Notes: generated by a model from the sequence alone, not told the origin. DNA of 64,000 bases from Bradyrhizobium sp. NDS-1 (GCF_032918005.1 NZ_CP136628.1:1845501-1909500); one strand, 5' to 3'. Shown: positions 7,392-16,066, counted from the stretch's first letter. Made by a program: numbers and translations.

Positions 7392-8750
7392 ATGTGGCAA
7401 AATCTATCCTTGCGCGGGCGCATCAACCTGTTGCTGGCGCTGCTGCTGGCCCTGGGGCTCGCCGTCAATATCGGCCGCCAGGTGGCGGAAGCCGGACCGC
7501 GGGTGCAGGCCGAGGACCAGAGCGTGATCCGGCTCGCGCGCGAGTTCATCGAGATGATCGTGGCGGACCTGAACGAGGCGCCTGATCCTGATGCCAAGCT
7601 GAACCAGATCGCGCGCGACCTCAGCCGCCTGCGCCATGTCAGCATCGCCCTCCATGACGCCAGTGGTCGTCCGCTGACGCCGCCTCGAACCGGGGCTGAC
7701 GCTGACATGCGCGGGCCGCCGGCCTGGTTTGTCGGCCTGGTTCATCCTGAGCAGACCGCAGTCAGCGTACCCGTCTCGATCCAGGGCAAGCCCGGCTCGC
7801 TCGTGGTCACCTCGCATCCGACCGACGAGATTGCCGAAATCTGGGACAGCATCGTCACCCAGCTCGAAGTCGGCTCGGTCGTCGCGGTAGTGCTGTTCCT
7901 GGTGATGATGAATGTGGTGGGCCGCGCGCTGGCCCCGCTGCAGTCGTTGGCCGAGACGATGGGAGAGATCGAGGACGGGCATTATGACGCGCGGGTCACG
8001 CCAGGAGGGGCCCCCGAGCTCGCCGCGATCTGCGGCAAGCTCAATCATCTGGCGGCGGTGCTTGGAGAGGCGGTCGAGGACAAGCGGCGCCTTGCCGAGC
8101 GCGCGGTGTCGCTCCAGGACGTCGAGCGCAAGGAAATCGCGCGCGAGCTGCATGACGAGTTCGGGCCTTATCTGTTCTCGCTGCGCGCCCATGCCAGCGC
8201 ATTGGCGAAGCTGGCGGACGGACGCGCGCCGAGTGCGGAGGCCGTCCGCAAGCATGGCAGCGCCTTGCTGGAGCAGATCAACGCGCTCCAGCAGTTCACC
8301 CGCCGCGTGCTGGAGCGGCTGCGTCCCGTCGGACTTGCCGAGCTCGGTCTGCGCCAGGCGCTGGAATCGCTGTCGCGGCTGTGGCGGGAGGCGCACCCGG
8401 AGGTCGCCATCGAGACCTCGATCTCACCGGCGCTGGGCACGACCGGCGAGACCGCGGATCTCACCATCTACCGCATCGTGCAGGAGGCGCTCACCAACGT
8501 GTTCCGCCATGCCGGCGCGACCTCGGTCAACGTGCTCATCGAGCCGGCCGGACAGCCGGGACGCGACGGCCGCTTTTGCGCGAGGGTGCGGGTCAGCGAC
8601 AATGGCCGCGGCATGGAGCCCGGTCAGAAGCTCGGCTTCGGCCTCGTCGGCATGAGGGAACGCATTCTGGCCTTGGGTGGCACGCTCAACGTCGTCTCTG
8701 GCGACGGCGGCTTGACCGTGGAGGCGCTGGTCCCGACGGCGACTGCCTGA
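7392..8750 (+). CDS. NarL-type sensor histidine kinase, FlhS-like
   Basis: A 452-residue membrane kinase. One transmembrane helix lies near residues 10-28, a periplasmic sensor region runs to about 155, and a second helix near 160-178 is followed by a HAMP linker. The dimerisation/phosphoacceptor box ERKEIARELHDEFGP has His254 (HisKA_3 type), and a C-terminal HATPase_c domain has N-box IVQEALTNVFRHA and G-box SDNGRG. The periplasmic part has no recognised ligand-binding motif. It is encoded divergently from its likely partner regulator, 195 bp apart, and directly upstream of the TonB receptor. The FlhS comparison is contextual. Confidence 0.88.
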   Translation: MWQNLSLRGRINLLLALLLALGLAVNIGRQVAEAGPRVQAEDQSVIRLAREFIEMIVADLNEAPDPDAKLNQIARDLSRLRHVSIALHDASGRPLTPPRTGADADMRGPPAWFVGLVHPEQTAVSVPVSIQGKPGSLVVTSHPTDEIAEIWDSIVTQLEVGSVVAVVLFLVMMNVVGRALAPLQSLAETMGEIEDGHYDARVTPGGAPELAAICGKLNHLAAVLGEAVEDKRRLAERAVSLQDVERKEIARELHDEFGPYLFSLRAHASALAKLADGRAPSAEAVRKHGSALLEQINALQQFTRRVLERLRPVGLAELGLRQALESLSRLWREAHPEVAIETSISPALGTTGETADLTIYRIVQEALTNVFRHAGATSVNVLIEPAGQPGRDGRFCARVRVSDNGRGMEPGQKLGFGLVGMRERILALGGTLNVVSGDGGLTVEALVPTATA

Positions 8751-8754
8751 TCGC

Positions 8755-8793
8755 GCCCGAAATGGTCGGGAAAAATTCCCGATTTGATCGGGA
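8755..8793. promoter_or_regulatory. Four phased TCGGGA half-sites upstream of the TonB receptor
   Basis: Half-sites at 8755-8760 (GCCCGA), 8766-8771 (TCGGGA), 8777-8782 (TCCCGA) and 8788-8793 (TCGGGA) alternate in orientation and are each separated by exactly five bases, giving an 11-bp period. All four therefore face the same side of the helix. The array starts just after the kinase stop codon and lies about 120 bp upstream of the receptor start. I infer an operator, most simply for the adjacent NarL-type regulator. Confidence 0.65.
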
Positions 8794-8910
8794 GAACGGG
8801 CGCGGATATTGCCGATCTTTTGTGGCTGGCGCACCCATCGCGGCCGAATACACTCGTCCGGACCAATCGGCGAAAATCAAAACAGCCGGTGGTTACGGAT
8901 GGGGAAGGGG

Positions 8911-11373
8911 ATGAGCAAGTTGAAGCGTGGTTTGTTGATGGCCTCGGTGTCGACGGGGCTGTTGTCGGGGTTGGTCCTTGCGAGCCCTGCCGGGGCCGCT
9001 CCGGACGAAGAGACCAACGTCCAGAACCTGCCACCGGTCGAGGTGACTGCACCTCCGACGGCAACGCGGCGTGCGGCGCCCTCGCGGCCGGTCGCGCGTA
9101 TCGGTGTGCCCGGGTCTGCTGCCCCGAGAACGCGGCTCTATGTCTATCCGACCTCGCCGGGTACCGGCAGGGGTCTCGACGTCGACAAGGTTCCGTCGGC
9201 GATCAATGCCGTCGACGCCAATCAAATCAAGCGTACGGGTTCGCTGAACGTCACCGATGCGCTGCGCGACAACATCGCCGGCGTCAATATCAGCGAGGTC
9301 ACCGGCAACCCCTTCACGCCGGATATCGAGTTCCGCGGCTTCGTCGCTTCTCCGGTCGTGGGCACGCCGCAGGGCCTCGCCGTGTACCAGAATGGCGTCC
9401 GCATCAACGAAGCCTTCTCCGACGCCGTCAACTGGGACCTGATCCCGACCGCCGCGATCAGGTCGGTGACGCTGGTGACCAACAATCCAGCCTTCGGCCT
9501 CAACGCGCTGGGCGGCGCGCTCAATTTGCAAATGAAGGACGGCTTCACCTATCAGGGCACGGAGCTCGACATCATGGGCGGCTCGTTCGGCCGCATTCAG
9601 GGGTCGGCGCAATGGGGCAAGCAGGTCGATCAGAACTACGCCGTCTATGGCGCGCTCGAAGGCGTGCGCGACAACGGCTTCCGCAACTTCTCGCAATCGG
9701 AGGTGCGGCGCTTCTACGGCGATGTCGGCTACAGGGGCGGCGACAGCGAGTTCCACGTCAACATGGGAGTGGCCAAGAACCATTTCGGCGCCAGCGCCAT
9801 CGTCCCGGCCGAGCTGCTGGATAAATATTGGGGCGCCACCTACACCACACCGCAGACCACCTCCAACCGCGTCGGCTATCTCAACCTGACCGGAAAGGTC
9901 GACGCGACGCCGACCTGGACGTTTGAAGGCACCGCCCATGTGCGCAGGTTCGAGCAGAACATCGTCGACGGCAATCCGACCGACGCGGAGGAGTGTGCTG
10001 CGAATCCGGCGTTGCTCTGCTTTGGCGATGACACCACACCTGCCAACGGCGCTGGCGGCGTGCAGCTTGCCAATCCCTTTGCGCCGGGAACGATCCTCGG
10101 CGCGATCGACCGGGGCTCGATCCGTTCGACGACATTCGGCGTGTCCGGGCAAGCCACCAACACGGATCAACTGTTCGGTCATGACAACCGCTTCGTGGTC
10201 GGCGCAACCTATGACGCCGGCGTCACGCGTTACAACGCCAGCTCCGAGATCGGCTCGATGGGAGAGAACTACGTCGTCAGCGGCGGCGGCGTTTTCCTCG
10301 GTCCAACTCCCGCCGCGGACCCCATCGCCGGCCCCGTCTCGCTGCGAACCGTCAACCAATATAACGGCCTCTACGCGATGGATACGTTCAACGTCACGGA
10401 CGCCTTCGCTGTCACGGGCGGCGGCCGCTTCAATGCGGCGCGGATCACCTTGGAAGATCAGCTCGGGACTGCGCTCAACGGCGACCACACGTTCATGCGC
10501 TTCAATCCGGTCATCGGCGGCACCTACAAGATCACGCCCGGATTGACAGCCTATGCCGGCTATTCCGAGGCCAACCGCGTGCCGACGCCGCTCGAGCTCG
10601 GCTGCTCCGATCCAGCCCGCCCCTGTCTGATCGCGGCGTTTCTGGTCTCCGATCCGCCGCTCAAGCAGGTCGTCTCCAAGACCGTGGAGGCCGGCTTCCG
10701 CGGCACCAAGGAGCTGAACATCGGCACGCTCGGATGGAAGATTGGCGGCTTTCGCGCCACCAATCACGACGACATCATGGCGGTGCCGGTCGTTGGCCGG
10801 ACCGGCTTCGGCTATTTCACGAATGTCGGCCGGACAAGGCGGCAGGGGCTCGAGGCCGAAGTCAACATCAAGTCGCCCACGCTTCAGTTCCAGGCGAGCT
10901 ACGCCTTCGTCGACGCACGCTACCTTGACCCGCTCGAGCTTGGCTCCGAAAGCCCGTTTGCCGACCCGGCCACCGAGACGATCCAGGTCCGGCCCGGCAA
11001 CCAGATCCCCGCGGTCCCGCGCCACCGCGTCAAGGTCGGCGTCGACTACGCCGTGACCGACGTCTGGAAGGTGGGCGGCAATGCGCTGTTCGTCTCCGAT
11101 CAATTTCTAGTCGGCGACGAGTCGAACCAGTACGCAAAGCTGCCTTCCTATACGGTCTTCAATCTCCACACCTCCTACCAGGTCGCGAAGAACGTCCACC
11201 TCTACGGCCGCGTCGACAACGTGTTCGACAAGCGCTATGTGACCTACGGCCAATTCTTCGACCGCGATGCCTTGCCCAACTTCACCAATGGCGGCGCCGA
11301 CTTCACCGACCCTCGCTCGCTCAGCCCTGCAAGGCCGCGCGCGTTCTATGCCGGGATGCGGGTGACGTTCTAA
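8911..11373 (+). CDS. TonB-dependent outer-membrane receptor
   Basis: An 820-residue receptor: signal peptide (MSKLKRGLLMASVSTGLLSG, cleavage near ASPAGA), a TonB box candidate VEVTAP, a plug domain (KVPSAINAVDANQIKRTG, then IEFRGF and GLAVYQNGVRINEAF), and a 22-strand-type barrel ending in a terminal Phe (GMRVTF). The start at 8911 is preceded by a purine-rich GGGGAAGGGG; earlier in-frame starts add no signal sequence. Receptors beside PQQ/XoxF loci include LutH-type lanthanide transporters of methylotrophs, which makes this a candidate; siderophore or other metal-complex uptake remains possible. Four phased half-sites lie upstream. Confidence 0.92.
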   Translation: MSKLKRGLLMASVSTGLLSGLVLASPAGAAPDEETNVQNLPPVEVTAPPTATRRAAPSRPVARIGVPGSAAPRTRLYVYPTSPGTGRGLDVDKVPSAINAVDANQIKRTGSLNVTDALRDNIAGVNISEVTGNPFTPDIEFRGFVASPVVGTPQGLAVYQNGVRINEAFSDAVNWDLIPTAAIRSVTLVTNNPAFGLNALGGALNLQMKDGFTYQGTELDIMGGSFGRIQGSAQWGKQVDQNYAVYGALEGVRDNGFRNFSQSEVRRFYGDVGYRGGDSEFHVNMGVAKNHFGASAIVPAELLDKYWGATYTTPQTTSNRVGYLNLTGKVDATPTWTFEGTAHVRRFEQNIVDGNPTDAEECAANPALLCFGDDTTPANGAGGVQLANPFAPGTILGAIDRGSIRSTTFGVSGQATNTDQLFGHDNRFVVGATYDAGVTRYNASSEIGSMGENYVVSGGGVFLGPTPAADPIAGPVSLRTVNQYNGLYAMDTFNVTDAFAVTGGGRFNAARITLEDQLGTALNGDHTFMRFNPVIGGTYKITPGLTAYAGYSEANRVPTPLELGCSDPARPCLIAAFLVSDPPLKQVVSKTVEAGFRGTKELNIGTLGWKIGGFRATNHDDIMAVPVVGRTGFGYFTNVGRTRRQGLEAEVNIKSPTLQFQASYAFVDARYLDPLELGSESPFADPATETIQVRPGNQIPAVPRHRVKVGVDYAVTDVWKVGGNALFVSDQFLVGDESNQYAKLPSYTVFNLHTSYQVAKNVHLYGRVDNVFDKRYVTYGQFFDRDALPNFTNGGADFTDPRSLSPARPRAFYAGMRVTF

Positions 11374-11446
11374 CGACGGCTGCCGCGTCGGTACGGTCCG
11401 GGCCCGCACTCGGTAAGGCGAGCTGCCGGAAGTTCTGCCACCGGGC

Positions 11447-11470
11447 GCCGCGGCCGGAGGCCGCGCCCCT
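11447..11470 (+). terminator. GC-rich hairpin after the TonB receptor
   Basis: GCGGCC, the loop GGA and GGCCGC form a strong stem extended by flanking G/C pairs, about 75 bp after the receptor stop. It has only a weak T-run after it, so it is a possible rather than certain terminator. Confidence 0.35.
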
Positions 11471-11521
11471 TGTTCCGCGGTTGCGCTCGCTGAGCTTGCA
11501 GAATATTCCGCCTCCGGCATG

Positions 11522-11881
11522 ATGGCTCCGGAGGCCCGCTTTGCCGTGTCGTTGAAGAATCCGGATGCCGTCGCTTCGATCGTTTCAGCGCTTCGGCACG
11601 CCTACGGTGACGAGGTCGCGCGATTCATGCTCGTCGAGGGCATGAGCCTCGCCGACTTGATCGACGCGATGTTCTCCGCGCCCTTGACGCACCGCGAGGC
11701 CGTTCGGGATATCACCGACGCATTGGACGATTTCGTCATTTCACCGGACCTGGGTCTCGTGTGGCACCTCAGGTACATCTATGCAGACGAGCCCGGCTCC
11801 CTGCACGTCGTGGACATGGAGATCGCCACGCCGGATGGCACGCTGGCAAGCAAGGATGTCTGGCTTCGTCTGTCCGCTTAA
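11522..11881 (+). CDS. Hypothetical protein, about 119 residues
   Basis: An acidic, soluble protein without signal peptide or membrane segment. Visible features are an N-terminal helix-rich part (DAVASIVSALRHAYGDEVARFMLVEGMSLADLIDAMF) and a beta-rich C-terminal part (LRYIYADEPGSLHVVDMEIATPDG). I do not recognise the family. Codon use is normal for the region, and the frame is open from a plausible ATG to a TAA that abuts a palindromic repeat. An ATG one codon earlier at 11519 is equally possible. It stands alone between the receptor and a repeat. Confidence 0.55.
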   Translation: MAPEARFAVSLKNPDAVASIVSALRHAYGDEVARFMLVEGMSLADLIDAMFSAPLTHREAVRDITDALDDFVISPDLGLVWHLRYIYADEPGSLHVVDMEIATPDGTLASKDVWLRLSA

Positions 11882-11981
11882 AGCATGATCCGGAAAAGTG
11901 CGCAGCGGTTTTCCGAAAAGATCATGCTCAAACAACAACCTAAAGCGCGATGACGATTCATCCTAATCGCATCGCGCTTTA
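11882..11981. repeat. Pair of palindromic repeat units (Bradyrhizobium intergenic type)
   Basis: Two inverted repeats in tandem. Unit one (11882-11928) has arms AGCATGATC and GATCATGCT enclosing GGAAAA/TTTTCC. Unit two (11941-11981) has perfect 12-bp outer arms TAAAGCGCGATG/CATCGCGCTTTA enclosing CGATT/AATCG. These sequences are familiar as dispersed palindromic elements in rhizobial genomes. They may also terminate transcription of the preceding gene. Confidence 0.8.
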
Positions 11982-12120
11982 GGGGCGAGGCCGGCCGGGA
12001 TGATTTGGCCACGCACCGCGCCGCGTTGTCTTTACCAATCAGAAACCATCTCAAATGATCCGAAAATTTTAACGAAACCCCTCGGGCTTCTCCGCGTCAG
12101 TCTGTCGGAGGGCCGGTGTG

Positions 12121-12288
12121 ATGACAGAGCGCCAATTGAGAGAGCAGGAATGCCAGATCGCGCGTTATCGGCGTTTGGAACGGGAGGTTACGGATCCGCT
12201 CGCCGCGTGTCTGCTTCACGGCATCGTCGAGGAGCTTGAAGCCGAGCTGCGCAAGCAGCGTCCGGAATGGCACGGGCCGCGTGATTAA
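12121..12288 (+). CDS. Small charged coiled-coil-like protein, 55 residues
   Basis: A short frame from ATG to TAA encoding a highly charged, helix-prone peptide (MTERQLREQECQIARYRRL, later VEELEAELRKQRPEW). A ribosome-binding site GGAGGG lies eight bases upstream of the ATG. The heptad-like spacing of Leu and the Arg/Glu content suggest a short coiled coil. It has no signal peptide. Function is unknown; similar small Arg/Glu-rich peptides are common in Bradyrhizobium and often annotated as hypothetical. It lies 60 bp upstream of the GrlR-like gene and may be co-transcribed with it. Confidence 0.6.
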   Translation: MTERQLREQECQIARYRRLEREVTDPLAACLLHGIVEELEAELRKQRPEWHGPRD

Positions 12289-12348
12289 CGCTTTCTTAGC
12301 GCTAATCGTGCGGATTGTCCTGGGGAATGGCCAAGGAAGACTGCTCCC

Positions 12349-12756
12349 ATGCTCAAGGACGGGACATATGCGGCGTGGTACAAGACGCCGCTCGACCAGG
12401 GGACCGGCATCGTCCATGTCGCGGACGGACAGATCTGGGGCCGTGACAGCCTGATGACCTATCACGGCTCGTGTCAGGTCGATGGAGATCGCTTCACCGC
12501 CACGGTATCGACGAAGCGCCATACCGACGGACGAGCCACGGTGTTCGGCGTGGAAGACGAACTCATTTTGGATATCGAGGGAAACTGCCCCGGCAAGATC
12601 GCGACTTACACCGCGACGGCACAGCAAGTGCCGGGGATGATCCTCCAGGGCACGCTCATCCTGACGGAACAAAAGCAGCCGGCACATGACGAGGCGGCGC
12701 AGCGCCCGGCGTTCAACCCCGGCAAGCTCCCGAAGCTGCCGAAGCGCTCGCGCTGA
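12349..12756 (+). CDS. GrlR-family regulatory protein
   Basis: A 135-residue protein whose first 105 residues match the GrlR fold: LKDGTYAAWYKTPLDQGTGIVHVADGQIWG, then YHGSCQVDGDRFTATVSTKRH and PGMILQGTLILTEQK. GrlR was described as a negative regulator that binds GrlA in the enteropathogenic type III secretion island; the rhizobial members are lipocalin-like small proteins of unproven role. A Pro/Lys-rich tail follows. No type III secretion genes are in this window, so a link to secretion control is not supported here. It sits next to the small charged peptide gene. Confidence 0.7.
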   Translation: MLKDGTYAAWYKTPLDQGTGIVHVADGQIWGRDSLMTYHGSCQVDGDRFTATVSTKRHTDGRATVFGVEDELILDIEGNCPGKIATYTATAQQVPGMILQGTLILTEQKQPAHDEAAQRPAFNPGKLPKLPKRSR

Positions 12757-12825
12757 GAAACCTCAGGCGGACTGCTGGGGACATTCTGAAACGGCTGACC
12801 GGCAGAACCAGCGAGGCAAGGGACA

Positions 12826-13398
12826 CTATTCTTTCTCCAACCCGCCCCGGGCGAGTAGCGCCGCTTGCTGCAGGGTGACGCTGCGGACCAGCGGATCCGC
12901 ATGGCGGTGCACGAGCTGCCAATCCATGCCGTCCTTGCGGTAGACTTCAGTGACGCGGAGCGACCAGTCTTGAGCGGCCAATCCGCCGACTTCGGCGCGC
13001 TGATGTTCCACCATGACAAGTACGACAAGCGTGTCCGACGCAAGCGTTTGCACGACCTCAAGGTCGGTTTCGCCCTTCCTGAAGTATCGCGATAGGTCAG
13101 CCAAGCGTTTGGGGCTGGCGTCAAATCCGCGACTGGCGGGCCCGCCAAAGGGCTGCATCAACGTGAAATCCGGTGCGATGCGAACAAGCTGGAGCCAGCG
13201 ATCCATGTCGCCCCGCATGAAGGCGGCATTCTTACGGCGCGCGCGTTCGATGAGGTTCGCTGTCACCTCGGGCCCGGCGGCTGCGTCGGCCGAAAGCTGA
13301 ACCAGAGGAACTGCAGCCGCGGCGGCCATCATCGCGCGCCGCGACATCTTTTCCTGCCTGGATGCCGATCTGCTCTGTCCGGACGTCTTCTTGGTCAT
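12826..13398 (-). CDS. NTF2/SnoaL-like protein with a Tat-type signal
   Basis: A 190-residue protein. A twin-arginine motif (SRRAMM) followed by a hydrophobic Ala-rich stretch ending near SADAAAG indicates Tat export. The mature part has the alpha+beta pattern of nuclear transport factor 2-like proteins (IERARRKNAAFMRGDMDRWLQLV, then FTLMQPFGG and VEHQRAEVGG, then WSLRVTEVYRKDG). Such domains bind small hydrophobic molecules or act as isomerases; no specific catalytic set can be named. The start has AGGA eight bases upstream. It is divergent from the LysR gene and so is a likely target of that regulator. Confidence 0.75.
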   Translation of the reverse strand: MTKKTSGQSRSASRQEKMSRRAMMAAAAAVPLVQLSADAAAGPEVTANLIERARRKNAAFMRGDMDRWLQLVRIAPDFTLMQPFGGPASRGFDASPKRLADLSRYFRKGETDLEVVQTLASDTLVVLVMVEHQRAEVGGLAAQDWSLRVTEVYRKDGMDWQLVHRHADPLVRSVTLQQAALLARGGLEKE

Positions 13399-13474
13399 TG
13401 TGCAGTTCCTGGTCGACGGGTGCCCATCCATGAAGTCTTGATCTCGATGAATCCAGCGATATGATTTCAGCAAC

Positions 13475-14428
13475 ATGCTGAACCAAATTGATCTATCCAG
13501 GATTGATCTGAATCTCCTCGTGCTCTTCCGCGTGGTCCTGGAAGAACGTCATGTCGGTCGGGCAGCCGCCCGGCTGAGCCTGACGCCGTCGGCTGTAAGC
13601 CATGCGCTTGGCCGGCTCCGGCTTCTGCTGAATGACCCGCTGTTTCTGCGCACACCGAAGGGTGTGGTTCCGACGGCGCGGGCGCTGGAGCTTGGGGAGC
13701 CCGTGGCCGAGATCGTCGCACGCATCGAACGATTGATCGGCTCGGCCGCACCGTTCGACCCGAAGACAAGCAGTCGCCGGTTCATCATTGGCGCTCCCGA
13801 TGCCGTACTGGTCTCGGCAGTCGGTCCGCTCCTGCGATCGATTGCGACTGCGGCGCCTCACATTGACATCGGGCTGGTCCACCTGATGCCGGCGCCGCGC
13901 GCCGGCGCGATCGGAGAGCCTTGGCAGGAGAATCTCGACATGCTCGAAAGACGCGAGCTCGACATCGCGATGCTGCCGCTGCTGGCGGTATCACCTCGTT
14001 TCGAGGCGCGCAGGCTTTACGAGGAGGATTTCGTGCTGGCCATGCGCAAGGGACATTCCTTGGCAAGAGCGGTCAGCCATGCTGCATTCGCGCAATCGCA
14101 GCACCTGCTGGTCTCTCTCAGTGGTGAGCCGCGCGGCTTCGTCGATGAGATGTTGGCCAAGCGCGGCCTCGAACGCCGCATCGCCCTGACCGTTCCGAAC
14201 TTCATGATGGCGCTGGCCCAGCTTTCGGAATCCGATCTGATCGCGGCATTGCCACGCCGACTGATGGAGCAGTATGCCGGCCGCTTCGGCCTGGTATTCG
14301 TCGAGCTGCCTTTCGCCCGCAAGGCGGATACGATCCGGGCCGTCGCCACCAAGGCCGCGATGAGAGACGCCGGCATCGCGTGGCTGATGCAGGTTGTGGT
14401 CGGTTCAATCGGAACAAGCCGACGCTAG
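13475..14428 (+). CDS. LysR-family transcriptional regulator
   Basis: A 317-residue regulator. The N-terminal winged HTH is clear (LNLLVLFRVVLEERHVGRAAARLSLTPSAVSHALGRLRLLLNDPLFLRT), followed by the linker VPTARALEL and an effector-binding domain of two Rossmann-like lobes. The closest style is the NodD/PcpR-like group with a conserved DLNLL opening. It is encoded back to back with the Tat-exported NTF2-like gene, only 76 bp apart, the usual arrangement for a LysR regulator and its target. The effector is not evident from sequence. Confidence 0.9.
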   Translation: MLNQIDLSRIDLNLLVLFRVVLEERHVGRAAARLSLTPSAVSHALGRLRLLLNDPLFLRTPKGVVPTARALELGEPVAEIVARIERLIGSAAPFDPKTSSRRFIIGAPDAVLVSAVGPLLRSIATAAPHIDIGLVHLMPAPRAGAIGEPWQENLDMLERRELDIAMLPLLAVSPRFEARRLYEEDFVLAMRKGHSLARAVSHAAFAQSQHLLVSLSGEPRGFVDEMLAKRGLERRIALTVPNFMMALAQLSESDLIAALPRRLMEQYAGRFGLVFVELPFARKADTIRAVATKAAMRDAGIAWLMQVVVGSIGTSRR

Positions 14429-14583
14429 AATCGACATACTGAATTGGAGAGGCGTTCATCTCGGAATGGGCGCGACATTTTGCCTGCCACACCTTCTACC
14501 GTTCTGAGTGCCCGGCACCGCTTCTCAAATGGCCTGGAAATGTCCATTGTGCCGGCCCGAAAGAGAGAAGAGGAGCATCATTG

Positions 14584-16047
14584 ATGACGGATACGGTCTC
14601 GCGCCGCCAGTTTGCCAAGCTGGCGGGGTTGTCCGCAGCCGGGATTGCAAATCCTCTCGAGGCCGTCGAGGCCAGGCCGGCACCGCCGCCGCGCGGCGGA
14701 AGCGGCTTTCCCGCGGGCTTCCTCTGGGGCACGGCGACCTCGTCCTACCAGGTCGAGGGTGCGGTTGACGAGGACGGCCGGGGGGCCTCGATCTGGGACA
14801 AGTTCGTGCGCATCCCCGGCAAGATCGAGGACGGCACCACGGGCGACCGCGCCAATGAGCATTATCACCGCTACAAGGAGGACATCGCGCTGATCAAGGC
14901 GCTCGGCTGCAAGGCCTACCGGTTCTCGGTGGCCTGGCCGCGGCTGTTTCCGGACGGCGACGGCAGGCCGAATCCGAAGGGGCTCGATTTCTACAACCGG
15001 CTCATTGACGAGCTCCTGAAGAACGGCATCGAGCCGTGGCTGACGCTCTATCATTGGGACCTGCCGCAATCGCTTCAGGATCGCTTCGGCGGCTGGCGCT
15101 CGACGGAGACCTGCAAGATCTTCGGCGACTATGCGGCTCATGTCGCGAAGCATCTGACCGACCGCGTCAAGAACGTGTTCACTCTGAATGAGAGCGGCCG
15201 CTTCGTCTATTTCGGTTACGGCACCGGCATCGATGCGCCGGGCCTGACGCTGCCGCAAGCCGAGGTCAACCAGATCAGGCACAACAGTGCGCTGGCGCAC
15301 GGGCTCGCGGTCCAGGCGGTGCGCGCCCATGGCCGGCGCGGCACGAGAGTGGGGCCGGCAGAGAATATCGACGCCTGTGCCCCCGCGATCGACACGCCTG
15401 AGAACGTCCGTGCTGCCGAGATCGCGCTGCGCGAGATGAATGCGGGCTATCTCAACGTCATCATGACGGGGCGCTACACCGACGCCTTCCTGAAATACGC
15501 CGGCGCCAACGCGCCGAAATACACCGATGCGGAGCTGAAGATCATCTCCTCGCCGGTCGATTTCCTCGGCCTTAACATCTACGCGCCGCAGAACTACGTG
15601 GTGGCGTCCGACCAGGGCGCGGGGTTCATGCCGCTGCCGATCCCGAAATCGTTCCCGCACATGAATTCGGACTGGCTCCGCGTCGGTCCCGAGACGCTCT
15701 ATTGGGTGCCGAAGCTGGCGGCGAAGATCTGGAAGACCGATGCGATCTATATCAGCGAGAACGGCACCTCCGGCGACGACGTCGTGACGCCGGACGGCAA
15801 GATCTACGACACCGACCGCATCATGTACCTGCGCAACTATCTCGCCCAGCTCCAGCGCGCCACCGCCGAAGGCGTGCCGGTGCGCGGCTATTTCCTCTGG
15901 AGCCTGATGGACAATTTCGAGTGGGTGTACGGGCTGAACAAGCGCTTCGGACTCTACCACGTCAATTTCGACACCCAGGTCCGCACGCCGAAACTCAGCG
16001 CCAGCTTCTATCGCAACGTGATCGTGAAGAACGCGGCGGGGGTGTGA
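14584..16047 (+). CDS. Tat-exported GH1 family beta-glucosidase
   Basis: A 487-residue retaining glycosidase. It begins with a twin-arginine signal (SRRQFAKLAGLSAAG) and then the GH1 core FPAGFLWGTATSSYQVEGA. The catalytic nucleophile is in ISENGTSGDD. The acid/base Glu (residue 203) lies in TLNES, where most GH1 enzymes have TLNEP; the Glu itself is kept. The substrate-binding motifs YHWDLPQSL and SLMDNFEWVYGL are intact. ATG 14584 is preceded by GAGGAG; a TTG one codon earlier is also open. Export and fold suggest hydrolysis of beta-glucosides in the periplasm. Confidence 0.92.
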   Translation: MTDTVSRRQFAKLAGLSAAGIANPLEAVEARPAPPPRGGSGFPAGFLWGTATSSYQVEGAVDEDGRGASIWDKFVRIPGKIEDGTTGDRANEHYHRYKEDIALIKALGCKAYRFSVAWPRLFPDGDGRPNPKGLDFYNRLIDELLKNGIEPWLTLYHWDLPQSLQDRFGGWRSTETCKIFGDYAAHVAKHLTDRVKNVFTLNESGRFVYFGYGTGIDAPGLTLPQAEVNQIRHNSALAHGLAVQAVRAHGRRGTRVGPAENIDACAPAIDTPENVRAAEIALREMNAGYLNVIMTGRYTDAFLKYAGANAPKYTDAELKIISSPVDFLGLNIYAPQNYVVASDQGAGFMPLPIPKSFPHMNSDWLRVGPETLYWVPKLAAKIWKTDAIYISENGTSGDDVVTPDGKIYDTDRIMYLRNYLAQLQRATAEGVPVRGYFLWSLMDNFEWVYGLNKRFGLYHVNFDTQVRTPKLSASFYRNVIVKNAAGV

Positions 16048-16066
16048 ACTCTATCCTCGTTGAGGT

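Noticed and set aside
8893..11103. Very long minus-strand open frame opposite the TonB receptor
   Set aside because: It is an antisense shadow of a well-defined receptor gene: composition is Asp/Arg/Gly/Val-biased with no domain, a common effect of high GC.
12349..12756. GrlR-like gene as evidence of a type III secretion island
   Set aside because: No secretion apparatus, chaperone or effector gene is present in the window; GrlR-like proteins occur widely in rhizobia.
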